From Desulfofundulus salinus (GTDB lineage Bacteria > Bacillota > Desulfotomaculia > Desulfotomaculales > Desulfovirgulaceae), in assembly GCF_003627965.1 (NCBI RefSeq), contig NZ_RBWE01000001.1:1537916-1601915 (forward strand): DNA of 64,000 nucleotides. The letters run 5' to 3'. The notes under the pieces are model-generated. The model was not told the DNA's origin. It searched no databases and worked only from the letters and a program-made list of their open reading frames with translations. Below, piece by piece: positions 41,080-49,422 of the stretch. Made by a program: the position numbers and the translations under genes. Position 1 is the stretch's first letter, and each line of letters begins with the position of its first letter.

Positions 41080-41174
41080 TAAAACCGTTATGGCGAGGAT
41101 GCGGTGCTGTCGGCGCGGAGCACTGGAGTGAGCGGGGACAGCGCCGCATCCAAACGGGTTCACTGAATATTTAC
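41077..41174 (+). repeat. palindromic intergenic repeat, short copy B
   Basis: A roughly 98-base version of copies A and C: left end AGTAAAACCG, right end ACGGGTTCACTGAATATTTAC, and between them a strong hairpin with arms GATGCGGTGCTGTC (41098-41111) and GACAGCGCCGCATC (41137-41150), 13 of 14 paired, loop rich in CACTGGAGTGAGC. The left end overlaps the stop codon of flgE. Internal deletion of the longer form is likely. Confidence 0.75.
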
Positions 41175-41282
41175 CCCTTAAGAATATAGAAGAGTTGAGT
41201 CAACAGTATCGAGCTACAAGCGGTGCCCGGTTCAGGGCCGGCGAAAAACATACGGTTGCCGGGTGCCGCCGCTAAAAATTCC

Positions 41283-41315
41283 GGCTGCCGGTTTTCAGTT
41301 GAACAGCCGGCAGCC
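41283..41315. promoter_or_regulatory. hairpin before fliL
   Basis: GGCTGCCGG (41283-41291) and CCGGCAGCC (41307-41315) are perfect inverted repeats followed by AAAAAAGGGTG, the fliL ribosome site. It may influence fliL translation or mRNA processing. Confidence 0.4.
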
Positions 41316-41333
41316 AAAAAAGGGTGTTTCCAA

Positions 41334-41816
41334 ATGCCTGTCAGCAGAAAAAAACAAACCGGCGGAGAAAGTGAGAAAAAACGGGGCGGCCGCGGCCGTA
41401 CCATCCTCCTGTTGCTCCTGGCCGTCATTATCGGCGGCGGGGCCACCTTCGGCGCCCTGTGGTTCTTCGGCCCCCTGGCCAAACCGGTCCAGGCCACGCC
41501 CAAAGAACGCCCCATGGATACCCTGGACCTGGGGGACAGGGTCATCAACCTGGCCGACGAAGGTCCCAGCCGTTACCTGCGGGTGCAGGTGGTGCTGGAG
41601 TATCCCCATGATAAAAAGCTGGTTGAGGAAATTAAGGCCAAACAGCCCATGCTTACCGAGGCGGTGCTGACCATTCTGCGCAGCAAAACATCGGATGAAG
41701 TGCTCCCGGTGAAAAACCAGGAGGCCATTAAAAAACAAATACTCGACCACATCAACAGCCAGCTTCTGCACGGCAAGGTGGAACGGCTGTATTTTACCGA
41801 TTTTCTTGTGCAATGA
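41334..41816 (+). CDS. fliL: flagellar basal-body-associated protein FliL
   Basis: Membrane protein near the stators that supports motor function. The 160-residue product has a Lys/Arg-rich N-terminus, one membrane helix (TILLLLLAVIIGGGATFGAL) and the periplasmic FliL domain (YLRVQVVLEYPHDKKLVEEI; ILDHINSQLLHGKVERLYFT, DFLVQ). The ATG at 41334 has AAAAAAGGG upstream; the frame is open further back but without similarity. The small swrD/flbD gene often found before fliL is not seen; repeat copy B occupies this gap. Confidence 0.9.
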   Translation: MPVSRKKQTGGESEKKRGGRGRTILLLLLAVIIGGGATFGALWFFGPLAKPVQATPKERPMDTLDLGDRVINLADEGPSRYLRVQVVLEYPHDKKLVEEIKAKQPMLTEAVLTILRSKTSDEVLPVKNQEAIKKQILDHINSQLLHGKVERLYFTDFLVQ

Positions 41817-41877
41817 GCCCGGGCCGGCGCCAGGCCCCGAACGGCTGAATAACTACTGATGAAAGCAGGCGGTAACC

Positions 41878-42258
41878 GTGATCACCGAAGACGAAATCAA
41901 AGATATGATTGAGCGTATGGAAGGCCGGCAGCCGGCGGTCAGAAAAGTAAGCTTCCCCCCTTTAAGTGCCCCTGCAGGGGCGGACCGCCTGAAAATAGCT
42001 CTGGACTACCTTACCGACGTAACCGTAACCATCACGGTGGAACTGGGAAGCACAACCATGAATGTGCGGGACATACTGCGCCTCTCTGAAGGGTCAGTGG
42101 TGGAACTGGACCGCCAGACCGGTGACACGGTGGAAGTGCTGATCAATGACCAGCCTTTAGCCCGGGGGGAAGTGGTGGTCCTGGGCGGCAACTTTGGCGT
42201 CCGTATTGAAAGCATCCATGAAATACGAAAAACGCGGCCGGGTGGAGAAAAACTATGA
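41878..42258 (+). CDS. fliN: flagellar motor switch protein FliN
   Basis: C-ring protein with one SpoA domain. The 126-residue product ends with VTVTITVELGSTTMNVRDIL, RLSEGSVVELDRQTGDTVEV and GNFGVRIESIHEI, all diagnostic. The GTG start follows AGGCGG. A second SpoA domain occurs in the fused FliM-FliY at 55822, so this organism has both a small FliN and a FliY, whereas Bacillus has only FliY. It overlaps fliO by four bases. Confidence 0.9.
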   Translation: MITEDEIKDMIERMEGRQPAVRKVSFPPLSAPAGADRLKIALDYLTDVTVTITVELGSTTMNVRDILRLSEGSVVELDRQTGDTVEVLINDQPLARGEVVVLGGNFGVRIESIHEIRKTRPGGEKL

Positions 42259-42725
42259 GCGGCGGCGACCTGTTCTGGGCGGTGGTGCAGCTGGCCGTGA
42301 GCCTTCCCCTGGTGGCCGGCCTGGCCTACCTGGCCGTGCGCTACGGGCTGGGCCGCCGCCTGGCCGTCAACCGGGGCCGGCACATGCGGGTGGTCGAGCA
42401 GATACCCCTGGGACCGAAAGCTGCCCTGGCTCTAGTGCAGGTGGGCCGGCGCTACTATCTGCTGGCCCAGCAGGAGAGCGGTGTGACCCTGCTGCAGGAA
42501 TTCGACCGCCTTCCGGAAGTGCTGCCGCTTCCCGGTACGCCCGCCGGGGACGGGCTCCGGCCGGCCTCATTTCGCCGGGATCTATCCCTGGCCATTAACC
42601 GGTTGAAGGAACGGTTCACCGGTGAAAAACCGGCTGCGCCGGATAACGGGCCAAAGCGTTTTCTGAACCAACATCAAAGCCATCTGGATGGACAGAAAGA
42701 TGAAAACACTGCCGGAAAGAGATAA
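42255..42725 (+). CDS. fliO: flagellar biosynthesis protein FliO/FliZ
   Basis: Assists assembly of the FliP export gate. The 156-residue product has one N-terminal membrane helix (LFWAVVQLAVSLPLVAGLAY) and the FliO domain (GRHMRVVEQIPLGPKAALAL, VQVGRRYYLLAQQESGVTLL). Basic, Pro-rich tail. Starts in a four-base overlap with fliN and ends inside the fliP leader. Confidence 0.88.
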   Translation: MSGGDLFWAVVQLAVSLPLVAGLAYLAVRYGLGRRLAVNRGRHMRVVEQIPLGPKAALALVQVGRRYYLLAQQESGVTLLQEFDRLPEVLPLPGTPAGDGLRPASFRRDLSLAINRLKERFTGEKPAAPDNGPKRFLNQHQSHLDGQKDENTAGKR

Positions 42726-43497
42726 TCGCAAAATCTCGAAACGCCCCGCCTGGCCTTACAGCCTGCCTACCCTGGTGTTCCTGCTGGCCCTTATATTGTT
42801 CCCTGCAGCAGGCCAGGCGCAGCCCCTGCCGGGCATAGACCTGCGGGTCACCCCCACGGACAACCCGGCCCAGGTAGTGGACAGCGTCAAACTGCTGGTC
42901 CTGCTCACGGTGCTGGCCCTGGCCCCGGGGCTCCTGGTCATGGTCACCAGCTTTACCCGCATTGTGGTGGTCCTCTCCATCCTGCGGGGAGCCCTGGGCA
43001 TACAGCAAACGCCGCCCAACCAGGTCATCATCGGCCTGGCCATGTTCCTGACGTTTTTTGTGATGACACCTACCTTCCAGGAAATTAACCGGGAGGCCCT
43101 GCAGCCCTATTTGAACAACCAGTTGACCCAGGAACAGGCCTTTGAGGCCGCGGCCAAACCGCTGAAGGCATTTATGCTCAAACAAACCCGGGAGAAGGAC
43201 CTGGCCCTTTTCGTCAGCCTGGCCAAAATGCCCCGGCCGCGGAATGCCGATGACCTGCCCTTAACGGTGGTCATCCCGGCTTTCGTGATCAGCGAACTGA
43301 AGACCGCCTTTCAGATGGGTTTTCTTTTATACGTGCCCTTTCTGGTCATCGATATGGTGGTGGCCAGCGCCCTGATGTCCATGGGCATGTTCATGCTGCC
43401 CCCGGTAATGATCTCGCTGCCCTTTAAACTGCTGCTTTTTGTGATGGTGGACGGCTGGTACCTGGTGGTCCGGTCCCTGGTGGAAAGCTTTCATTAA
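42688..43497 (+). CDS. fliP: flagellar export gate protein FliP
   Basis: Core subunit of the type III export channel. The 269-residue product has a cleavable signal-type N-terminus (LPTLVFLLALILFPAAGQAQ) and the FliP signature: LLVMVTSFTRIVVVLSILRG, NQVIIGLAMFLTFFVMTPTF, and FVISELKTAFQMGFLLYVPF. The ATG at 42688 overlaps fliO by 38 bases; an ATG 12 bases on (42700) is equally possible. Confidence 0.95.
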   Translation: MDRKMKTLPERDNRKISKRPAWPYSLPTLVFLLALILFPAAGQAQPLPGIDLRVTPTDNPAQVVDSVKLLVLLTVLALAPGLLVMVTSFTRIVVVLSILRGALGIQQTPPNQVIIGLAMFLTFFVMTPTFQEINREALQPYLNNQLTQEQAFEAAAKPLKAFMLKQTREKDLALFVSLAKMPRPRNADDLPLTVVIPAFVISELKTAFQMGFLLYVPFLVIDMVVASALMSMGMFMLPPVMISLPFKLLLFVMVDGWYLVVRSLVESFH

Positions 43498-43538
43498 GTA
43501 AAACGGCGGTAAACCAACAACCGTAGGGGGAAAACGCT

Positions 43539-43808
43539 GTGACCGATACCCTTGTAACCCAAATTGCCCGGGAAGCGCTGATGATGATCCTGATCCTGTC
43601 CCTGCCCACCCTGGCGGTGTCGCTGCTGGTGGGGCTGGTAATCAGCATCCTCCAGGCCACCACCCAGGTGCAGGAGCAGTCCCTGACCTTTGTGCCCAAG
43701 ATCATTGCCGTCTTCCTGACGCTGGCCATCACCGCTCCGTGGATGATCCGGCTGATGACCAGTTACACCACGCGGCTTTTCAACCACCTGCCCAACCTGA
43801 CGGGGTAA
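43539..43808 (+). CDS. fliQ: flagellar export gate protein FliQ
   Basis: Small two-helix component of the export gate. The 89-residue product has AREALMMILILSLPTLAVSL and STLQATTQVQEQSLTFVPKI-like sequence (ISILQATTQVQEQSLTFVPK), diagnostic of FliQ/SctS. GTG start. Between fliP and fliR. Confidence 0.95.
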   Translation: MTDTLVTQIAREALMMILILSLPTLAVSLLVGLVISILQATTQVQEQSLTFVPKIIAVFLTLAITAPWMIRLMTSYTTRLFNHLPNLTG

Positions 43809-43821
43809 GGAGAGAGCCATA

Positions 43822-44592
43822 TTGCTTAACTATGAAGCGGTAGCAACCTTCATCCTGATCTTCGTCCGGGCCAGCGCTTTTTTAGCGGCGGGACCTCTGT
43901 TCTTCTTCCCCAGCGTGCCCCGGCCGTTCAAGGCCTTCATGGCTTTTGTGCTGGCCGTGGTGCTTTTCCCCGTGGTGCCGGGAGTGAAGCAGGATTTTCC
44001 AGGAGGGCTTTTGGGGTTTGCCCTTGCGGCGGCAGAAGAAGCCGGGGTGGGTTTGGTTTTGGGCTTCATTGCCAGCCTGGTCTTCCAGAGTCTGGCCGTG
44101 GCGGGACAGATCATGGACATCCAGATGGGCTTTTTCATGGCCAACCTTTTCGATCCGGCCATGGGCCACCAGGCCACCATCAGCTCCCGTTTCCTGTACC
44201 TTCTGGGCATGGTGCTCTTTCTCATCCTGGACGGCCATCACGTGCTCATTGCCGGCCTGGCCAGAAGTTATGAACTGGTACCCCTGACCGGTGCCGCCCT
44301 GGACGGAACCACCACCCTGGCCGTGATCAAGATTTTTGCGCGCATGGTGGCCCTGGCCGTCCAGATTGCCGCCCCCGTGGTGGCGGTGGTGCTGATCATC
44401 GATATCTGCCTGGGCCTTTTGGGCCGCACCGCCCCGGAAATGAACATTTTCATGCTGGGCTTTCCGTTGAAGATCGCCCTGGGCATCCTCACTTTAAGCG
44501 TGATGGTTCCGCTTTTCGGCGTGGTCTTCCGGGCCATGGTGCGCATGATGGAGCAGAACCTGTATACAGTAATCCGCGGACTTTCCGGGTGA
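43822..44592 (+). CDS. fliR: flagellar export gate protein FliR
   Basis: Export gate component that completes the FliPQR complex. The 256-residue product has six or more membrane helices and FliR motifs (FILIFVRASAFLAAGPLFFF; VGLVLGFIASLVFQSLAVAG; QIMDIQMGFFMANLFDP). TTG start after AAGGAGAGAG. Normal length. Followed by a 47-bp palindrome. Confidence 0.94.
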   Translation: MLNYEAVATFILIFVRASAFLAAGPLFFFPSVPRPFKAFMAFVLAVVLFPVVPGVKQDFPGGLLGFALAAAEEAGVGLVLGFIASLVFQSLAVAGQIMDIQMGFFMANLFDPAMGHQATISSRFLYLLGMVLFLILDGHHVLIAGLARSYELVPLTGAALDGTTTLAVIKIFARMVALAVQIAAPVVAVVLIIDICLGLLGRTAPEMNIFMLGFPLKIALGILTLSVMVPLFGVVFRAMVRMMEQNLYTVIRGLSG

Positions 44593-44597
44593 CACGA

Positions 44598-44644
44598 AAT
44601 AAGTTAATAAATGGCGTGCCAGGCACCTGATTTATTAACTTATT
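44598..44644. repeat. 47-bp perfect-armed palindrome between fliR and flhB
   Basis: AATAAGTTAATAAAT (44598-44612) is exactly inverted at 44630-44644, and the centre GTGCCAGGCAC is itself a near palindrome. It starts six bases after the fliR stop. The GTGCC-GGCAC core with A+T-rich arms resembles REP-type repeats spread by RAYT (IS200-like) transposases. No T-run, so it is not a normal terminator. Confidence 0.6.
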
Positions 44645-44662
44645 GGGAAGAGGGGATGGAGA

Positions 44663-45733
44663 TTGGCCCACGGTGGGGGCGCCCAGCAGAAAACCGAAGC
44701 CCCAACCCCAAGGCGATTGCAGGAAGCCAGGCGCAGGGGCCAGGTGCCGAAGAGCAGGGACTTTGCCGCGGCAGTTGTGCTCATGGCGGCCGTCATCCTG
44801 GCCTACCTTTTAAGGGGTCCAGCCATGGAAAACTGGCAGAAAGAGCTCACCTGGTATTTCAGCAACTGCCTGGCCTTTGATCTGGCGCCCGAACACCTGC
44901 CCCGGGTAATTTACGATGTCGCCCGCGGGGCGATATGGATGTGCACGCCGTTTTTTCTGGCACTCACCGGTGCAGCCCTGGCAGTGCACCTGGTGCAAAC
45001 GGGCTTCATCTTTGCTCCGGAGGTAATCAAACCGAACCTGGAGCGGCTCAACCCGGTAAGCGGCCTTTCCCGCATGTTCAGCCTGCGCACCCTGGTGGAG
45101 CTGGGTAAAAGCATTATCAAAGTCACGGTGGTGGCGGGGGTCAGTTACCTGGTGGTCAAAGCGTACCTGCCCGAGCTGCTGCTGGTTTTTCACCGTGCCC
45201 CCCAGGCGCTCTTCGGCACGGTGGCTGACGTCATGCTGGCGGTGGCCGCGGCCGCGGGCGGTACCTTCCTGCTCCTGGCGGTAATTGACCTCTTCTACCA
45301 GCGGTGGGAATATATGCGCAGCATGCGCATGACCAAACAGGAGGTAAAGGATGAACTTAAACAGACCGAAGGAGACCCGCTCATCAAAGGCTGGCAAAGG
45401 CGCCGCCAGCGGCAGATCCTGCTCAATCGCATCCGTCAGGAAGTGCCCCGGGCTACGGTGGTAATCACCAACCCCACCCACCTGGCGGTAGCCCTGCGCT
45501 ACGACGAAAAGGAAATGTCCGCTCCCCGGGTGGTGGCCAAGGGAGCCGGGGACCTGGCCCGCCGCATCCGGGAACTGGCCGCCGAACATAAAGTACCAAT
45601 CATGCATAATCCCGAAGTGGCCCGGACCCTTTACCACCAGGTGGAAATCGGGCAGGAAATCCCGGTGGAACTCTACCAGGCCGTGGCCCAGATCCTGGCC
45701 CTGGTCTACCGCCTGAAAAAACGGCCGGTGTAA
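44663..45733 (+). CDS. flhB: flagellar export switch protein FlhB
   Basis: Membrane protein whose self-cleaving C-terminal domain switches export specificity. The 356-residue product has four membrane helices, KTEAPTPRRLQEARRRGQVP at its N-terminus, and the cleavage motif NPTH in VVITNPTHLAVALRYDEKEM, followed by the PxxxAKG-type stretch APRVVAKGAGDLARRIRELA. TTG start after GGGGATGGAG. Full length. Confidence 0.94.
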   Translation: MAHGGGAQQKTEAPTPRRLQEARRRGQVPKSRDFAAAVVLMAAVILAYLLRGPAMENWQKELTWYFSNCLAFDLAPEHLPRVIYDVARGAIWMCTPFFLALTGAALAVHLVQTGFIFAPEVIKPNLERLNPVSGLSRMFSLRTLVELGKSIIKVTVVAGVSYLVVKAYLPELLLVFHRAPQALFGTVADVMLAVAAAAGGTFLLLAVIDLFYQRWEYMRSMRMTKQEVKDELKQTEGDPLIKGWQRRRQRQILLNRIRQEVPRATVVITNPTHLAVALRYDEKEMSAPRVVAKGAGDLARRIRELAAEHKVPIMHNPEVARTLYHQVEIGQEIPVELYQAVAQILALVYRLKKRPV

Positions 45734-45747
45734 GTTAAGGAGGACGT

Positions 45748-46055
45748 GAATGTTTAGCAAAACCGTACTGACGAGGGTGCGGCACTGTCCGGAGCGAACG
45801 ACTTGCGAAGCGCCGGTTACAGCACCCGGTGAAGCGAGGTCGCCGGCTCGGCTCTCGAGGACGCCAAACGAAAGCAAATGGAAGAACACCTGTTGGTGAC
45901 ACATCGGGCAGTTTAATATGGTCGTGAGGTAACAGTGTCGATGGTAATCCGCAGAGAGCCAGAGCCGGCCCGAAGCGAACCGCGGTGCTGTCGGCGCGAA
46001 GCACTGGAGTGAGCGAGGACAGCGCCGCACCCAACCGGGTTCACTGAACATTTAC
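45748..46055 (+). repeat. 0.3-kb palindromic intergenic repeat, copy C
   Basis: Left end GTGAATGTTTAGCAAAACCG, right end CGGGTTCACTGAACATTTAC, imperfect inverted repeats (15 of 20). Left block GGTGCGGCACTGTCC pairs with right block GGACAGCGCCGCACC. It is flanked by AGGAGGAC (45738-45745) and AGGAGGGAC (46056-46064), a possible target duplication that would also duplicate the ribosome site. No gene. Fills the flhB-flhA gap and splits an otherwise tight gene pair. Confidence 0.78.
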
Positions 46056-46069
46056 AGGAGGGACAAACT

Positions 46070-48145
46070 GTGCCCGCACCCGGCACAACCTTGAGATCAC
46101 AACTGAAACGCAACACTGACCTGCTTATCGCCGGCCTGATCGTGGGCATCGTGCTGATGATCATCATCCCCATGCCCCCCAGGGCCCTGGACGTACTGCT
46201 TTCCATCAGCATCACCCTGGGGCTGGTGATCCTGCTGATTACCATGTTCACCACCGAGCCCCTGCAGTTTTCCATCTTTCCGGCCCTTTTGCTGGTAACC
46301 ACCCTGTACCGGCTGGCCCTGAACATCTCCTCCACCCGGCTGATCCTGGGGCAGGGGTACGCGGGCAACGTCATCGACGCCTTCGGACACTTTGTGGCCG
46401 GGGGCAACTACGTGGTGGGATTCATAGTTTTCATCATCATCACCGTGATCCAGTTTGTAGTAATCACCAGCGGTGCCGGCCGGGTGGCCGAGGTGGCCGC
46501 CCGGTTTACCCTGGATGCCATGCCCGGCAAGCAGATGAGCATTGACGCCGACTTCAACTCGGGGCTGATCACCGAGGCCGAGGCCCGGGAAAGGCGCAGG
46601 AGGCTGCAGCGGGAGGCCGATTTTTACGGCGCCATGGACGGTGCCAGCAAATTTGTGCGGGGGGACGCCATCGCCGGCATCATCATCACCCTGATCAACA
46701 TCCTGGGGGGTATCGCCATCGGCACGCTGCAGATGGGCATGCCCGTATCCGAAGCCCTGCGCACCTTCACCGTGCTTACCATCGGGGACGGGCTGGTGAC
46801 CCAGGTGCCTTCGGTGCTCATTTCCACGGCTGCCGGCATCCTGGTTACCAGGGCCACCTCCGATGCCAGCTTCGGCACGGACATCTCCCGGCAGTTTACC
46901 GGTTTTCCCCGGATCCTCTACCTGGTGGCGGGGATCCTCTTCGTGCTTGGATGCATCCCGGCCATGCCCAATATCCTTTTCCTCCTGCTGTCGGGAATCA
47001 GTTTCGTCGCCGGAAGAACCTTAGTGCAGGAAAAGCAAAGGGAGGAGGCCCGCCGGCAGGAGGCCAGGGCCAGGCAGCAGGTGCAGGAAACCCGCCGGGA
47101 ACCGGAAAACGTGACCACATACTTTCAGGTGGACCCCCTGCAAATTGAAATCGGCTACAACCTCATTCCTTTGACCGACGAGTCCCAGGGCGGGGATCTG
47201 CTGCACCGGCTGGCTGCAGTGCGCCGGCAGTGCGCCATAGAAATGGGTATTTACGTGCGGCCCATCCGTATCCGGGACAACCTGCAGCTGGCCCCTAACG
47301 CCTATGTCTTTAAAATCCGGGGGGAACAAACCGCCAGTGGAGAATTGATGCCCGGCTACTACCTGGTGATGGACCCCACGGGGCAGGCCACCGGTATACC
47401 CGGCATACCCACCAATGAACCCACCTTCGGGCTACCGGCCTGGTGGGTGCCGGCCGGTGAAAAGGAAAGGCTGGAGCTGGCCGGGCTTACGGTGGTGGAT
47501 CCTTCTACCGTTATGGTTACCCACCTGACGGAATTCATCAAGGCCCACGCCCACGAGCTGCTGGGCCGCCAGGAAGTGAAGGAACTGCTGGAGGCCATTA
47601 AAGAGAAGGATCCGGCGGTGGTGGAAGAACTGGTTCCCGATCTGCTGACCCTGGGCGAAGTGCAGAAGGTGCTGCAAAATCTCCTGCGGGAAAGGGTGCC
47701 CATCAGAGACCTGGTGACCATTTGCGAGGCCCTGGCCGATGGAGCCCGCTTAAACCGGGACAGCGATTTTCTTACCGAACACGTGCGCAGCCGTCTTTCC
47801 CGCACCATCAGCCGGCTCTACCTGACGCCCGAAAACAAACTGGCCGTGCTCACCCTGCACCCCCGGCTGGAGCAAACCATTACGGATTCCATCCAGCAGA
47901 CCCAGATCGGGGCCTACCCGGTGCTGGAACCCGGGCTGGCCAGAAAGATCCTGGAAAGGCTGCAGGAGCAGGCCGAAAAGATGAACCTGAAGGGCCTGAC
48001 CCCGGTGGTGCTCTGTTCTCCCCGGATAAGGTTACCCTTCCGGCGCTTGATTGAACGCAGCCTGCCGGCAGTGGCTGTGTTATCCGTGAATGAAATCGCA
48101 CCCGGTATCGAAGTGGAAGTGGTGGGGACGGTGATTGTGGAGTGA
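46070..48145 (+). CDS. flhA: flagellar export gate protein FlhA
   Basis: Large export gate subunit with a cytoplasmic ring. The 691-residue product has about eight membrane helices (PMPPRALDVLLSISITLGLV), the FHIPEP-type loop (RVAEVAARFTLDAMPGKQMS, IDADFNSGLITEAEARERR), and the C-terminal cytoplasmic domain from about 350. GTG start with AGGAGGGAC upstream, which abuts the right end of repeat copy C. The stop overlaps the flhF start by four bases. Confidence 0.95.
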   Translation: MPAPGTTLRSQLKRNTDLLIAGLIVGIVLMIIIPMPPRALDVLLSISITLGLVILLITMFTTEPLQFSIFPALLLVTTLYRLALNISSTRLILGQGYAGNVIDAFGHFVAGGNYVVGFIVFIIITVIQFVVITSGAGRVAEVAARFTLDAMPGKQMSIDADFNSGLITEAEARERRRRLQREADFYGAMDGASKFVRGDAIAGIIITLINILGGIAIGTLQMGMPVSEALRTFTVLTIGDGLVTQVPSVLISTAAGILVTRATSDASFGTDISRQFTGFPRILYLVAGILFVLGCIPAMPNILFLLLSGISFVAGRTLVQEKQREEARRQEARARQQVQETRREPENVTTYFQVDPLQIEIGYNLIPLTDESQGGDLLHRLAAVRRQCAIEMGIYVRPIRIRDNLQLAPNAYVFKIRGEQTASGELMPGYYLVMDPTGQATGIPGIPTNEPTFGLPAWWVPAGEKERLELAGLTVVDPSTVMVTHLTEFIKAHAHELLGRQEVKELLEAIKEKDPAVVEELVPDLLTLGEVQKVLQNLLRERVPIRDLVTICEALADGARLNRDSDFLTEHVRSRLSRTISRLYLTPENKLAVLTLHPRLEQTITDSIQQTQIGAYPVLEPGLARKILERLQEQAEKMNLKGLTPVVLCSPRIRLPFRRLIERSLPAVAVLSVNEIAPGIEVEVVGTVIVE

Positions 48146-49422
48146 AAATTAAAAAATATATCGTCAGGGAAATGCAGGAAGCCATGCGCCTGATCAGGGA
48201 GGACATGGGACCCGATGCGGTGATTATCGGCAGCTACCGCCTGCCCAGGAAGAGCATTTTTGATTTTTTCCGCCCGCCGCAGCTGGAAGTAACCGCGGCC
48301 CTGGACGAACTGCCTGCGCCCCCCGCCCCGGCGGAACTGCCTCCGGGAAGGCCGCCCGGAGCTGAACCTCCTGCCACAAGGGAAGTAGTAACTCCCGGGA
48401 CGTTTCCCCCACCTTCGACTACGCCCCCGGGGGTGCAGCGGACCCGGAGGGAAGGGGTGATGTTCCCGGGAGAAAGCACTTTCAACAAAGTTGACGCCGG
48501 ACAAATATTACCTCCCGGTATAAAAGCAGCCGCAAATCCAGGACCGGAAAAGGAGGAAAACAATCCCACCTCCTTTAATATAATCCTGAAACAACAGGAG
48601 GAAGCCATGATGGGCGGGGACGTTCTTGAAAGATGGCGCCGGCGCCTGCTGGACATGGAAGTGATGGAAAGAGTGGTGGAAGACCTCCTGCATGGTCTTG
48701 AGGCGAACAATTCCGCCGGGGATAGCGAAGATTTTTTGCTGCTGCAGTTAAAGAAACGGGTGGCCTCCCTGGTGGAAGATGTCTATTCTGAACGGGACCA
48801 CAGCGGCAGAATCCATGCCTTTATCGGCCCCACGGGAGTGGGCAAAACCACCACCCTGGCCAAACTGGCCACCAGACAGGCCCTTTTCGACCAGAAAAAA
48901 ATAGCGCTGATCGCCGTGTACAGCCACCGCTTCGGGGTGGTGGAAGAACTGAAATTTTACGGCCAGACGATTGACGTGCCGGTGGAAGTGGTGATGACCC
49001 CGGCGGAACTGGCATCGGCAGTGGAAGCCCATCAAGACAAGGAGGCCGTTTTCATCGATACCGAGGGTATTTCCTGCCGTAATGCCAGCCAGCTGCTTAA
49101 GTTAAAGGGGTTTATGGACGCCCTGCCGCCATCCCGCCGGATTTTCCTGGTCCTGAGCGCCACCACCCGCAACCGGGATCTTTTACATATGGCCCGGGAA
49201 TTTGCCCGGGTGGGATATTCGGATTTCATTTTCACCAAGCTGGATGAAACCCAGACCCGGGGAGGGGCGTTAAACCTGATCCACCAGATGCGCCGTCCAC
49301 TGGCCTACGTTACCGGCGGGCAGAATGTCCCCGACGATATTTCCGGCATGACCCCCCAGCGGCTGGCCGCCCTTCTCCTGGAGGGGGTCGAAAATAATGT
49401 GGGGGCGGGCTTCCGGGGTTAA
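48142..49422 (+). CDS. flhF: flagellar SRP-type GTPase-like protein FlhF, altered G motifs
   Basis: FlhF, an SRP-family GTPase, sets flagellar position. The 426-residue product has the N-terminal segment (KYIVREMQEAMRLIREDMGP), a Pro-rich linker (about 50-135) and a C-terminal G domain with P-loop GPTGVGKTTTLAKLA (229-243) and TKLDE (365-369). Two catalytic motifs differ: the usual DTYRxA stretch is AVYSHRFGVV (258-267), and the usual DTAGR is DTEGIS (306-311). GTP may bind but hydrolysis is doubtful. GTG start overlaps the flhA stop (GTGA). Confidence 0.9.
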   Translation: MKIKKYIVREMQEAMRLIREDMGPDAVIIGSYRLPRKSIFDFFRPPQLEVTAALDELPAPPAPAELPPGRPPGAEPPATREVVTPGTFPPPSTTPPGVQRTRREGVMFPGESTFNKVDAGQILPPGIKAAANPGPEKEENNPTSFNIILKQQEEAMMGGDVLERWRRRLLDMEVMERVVEDLLHGLEANNSAGDSEDFLLLQLKKRVASLVEDVYSERDHSGRIHAFIGPTGVGKTTTLAKLATRQALFDQKKIALIAVYSHRFGVVEELKFYGQTIDVPVEVVMTPAELASAVEAHQDKEAVFIDTEGISCRNASQLLKLKGFMDALPPSRRIFLVLSATTRNRDLLHMAREFARVGYSDFIFTKLDETQTRGGALNLIHQMRRPLAYVTGGQNVPDDISGMTPQRLAALLLEGVENNVGAGFRG

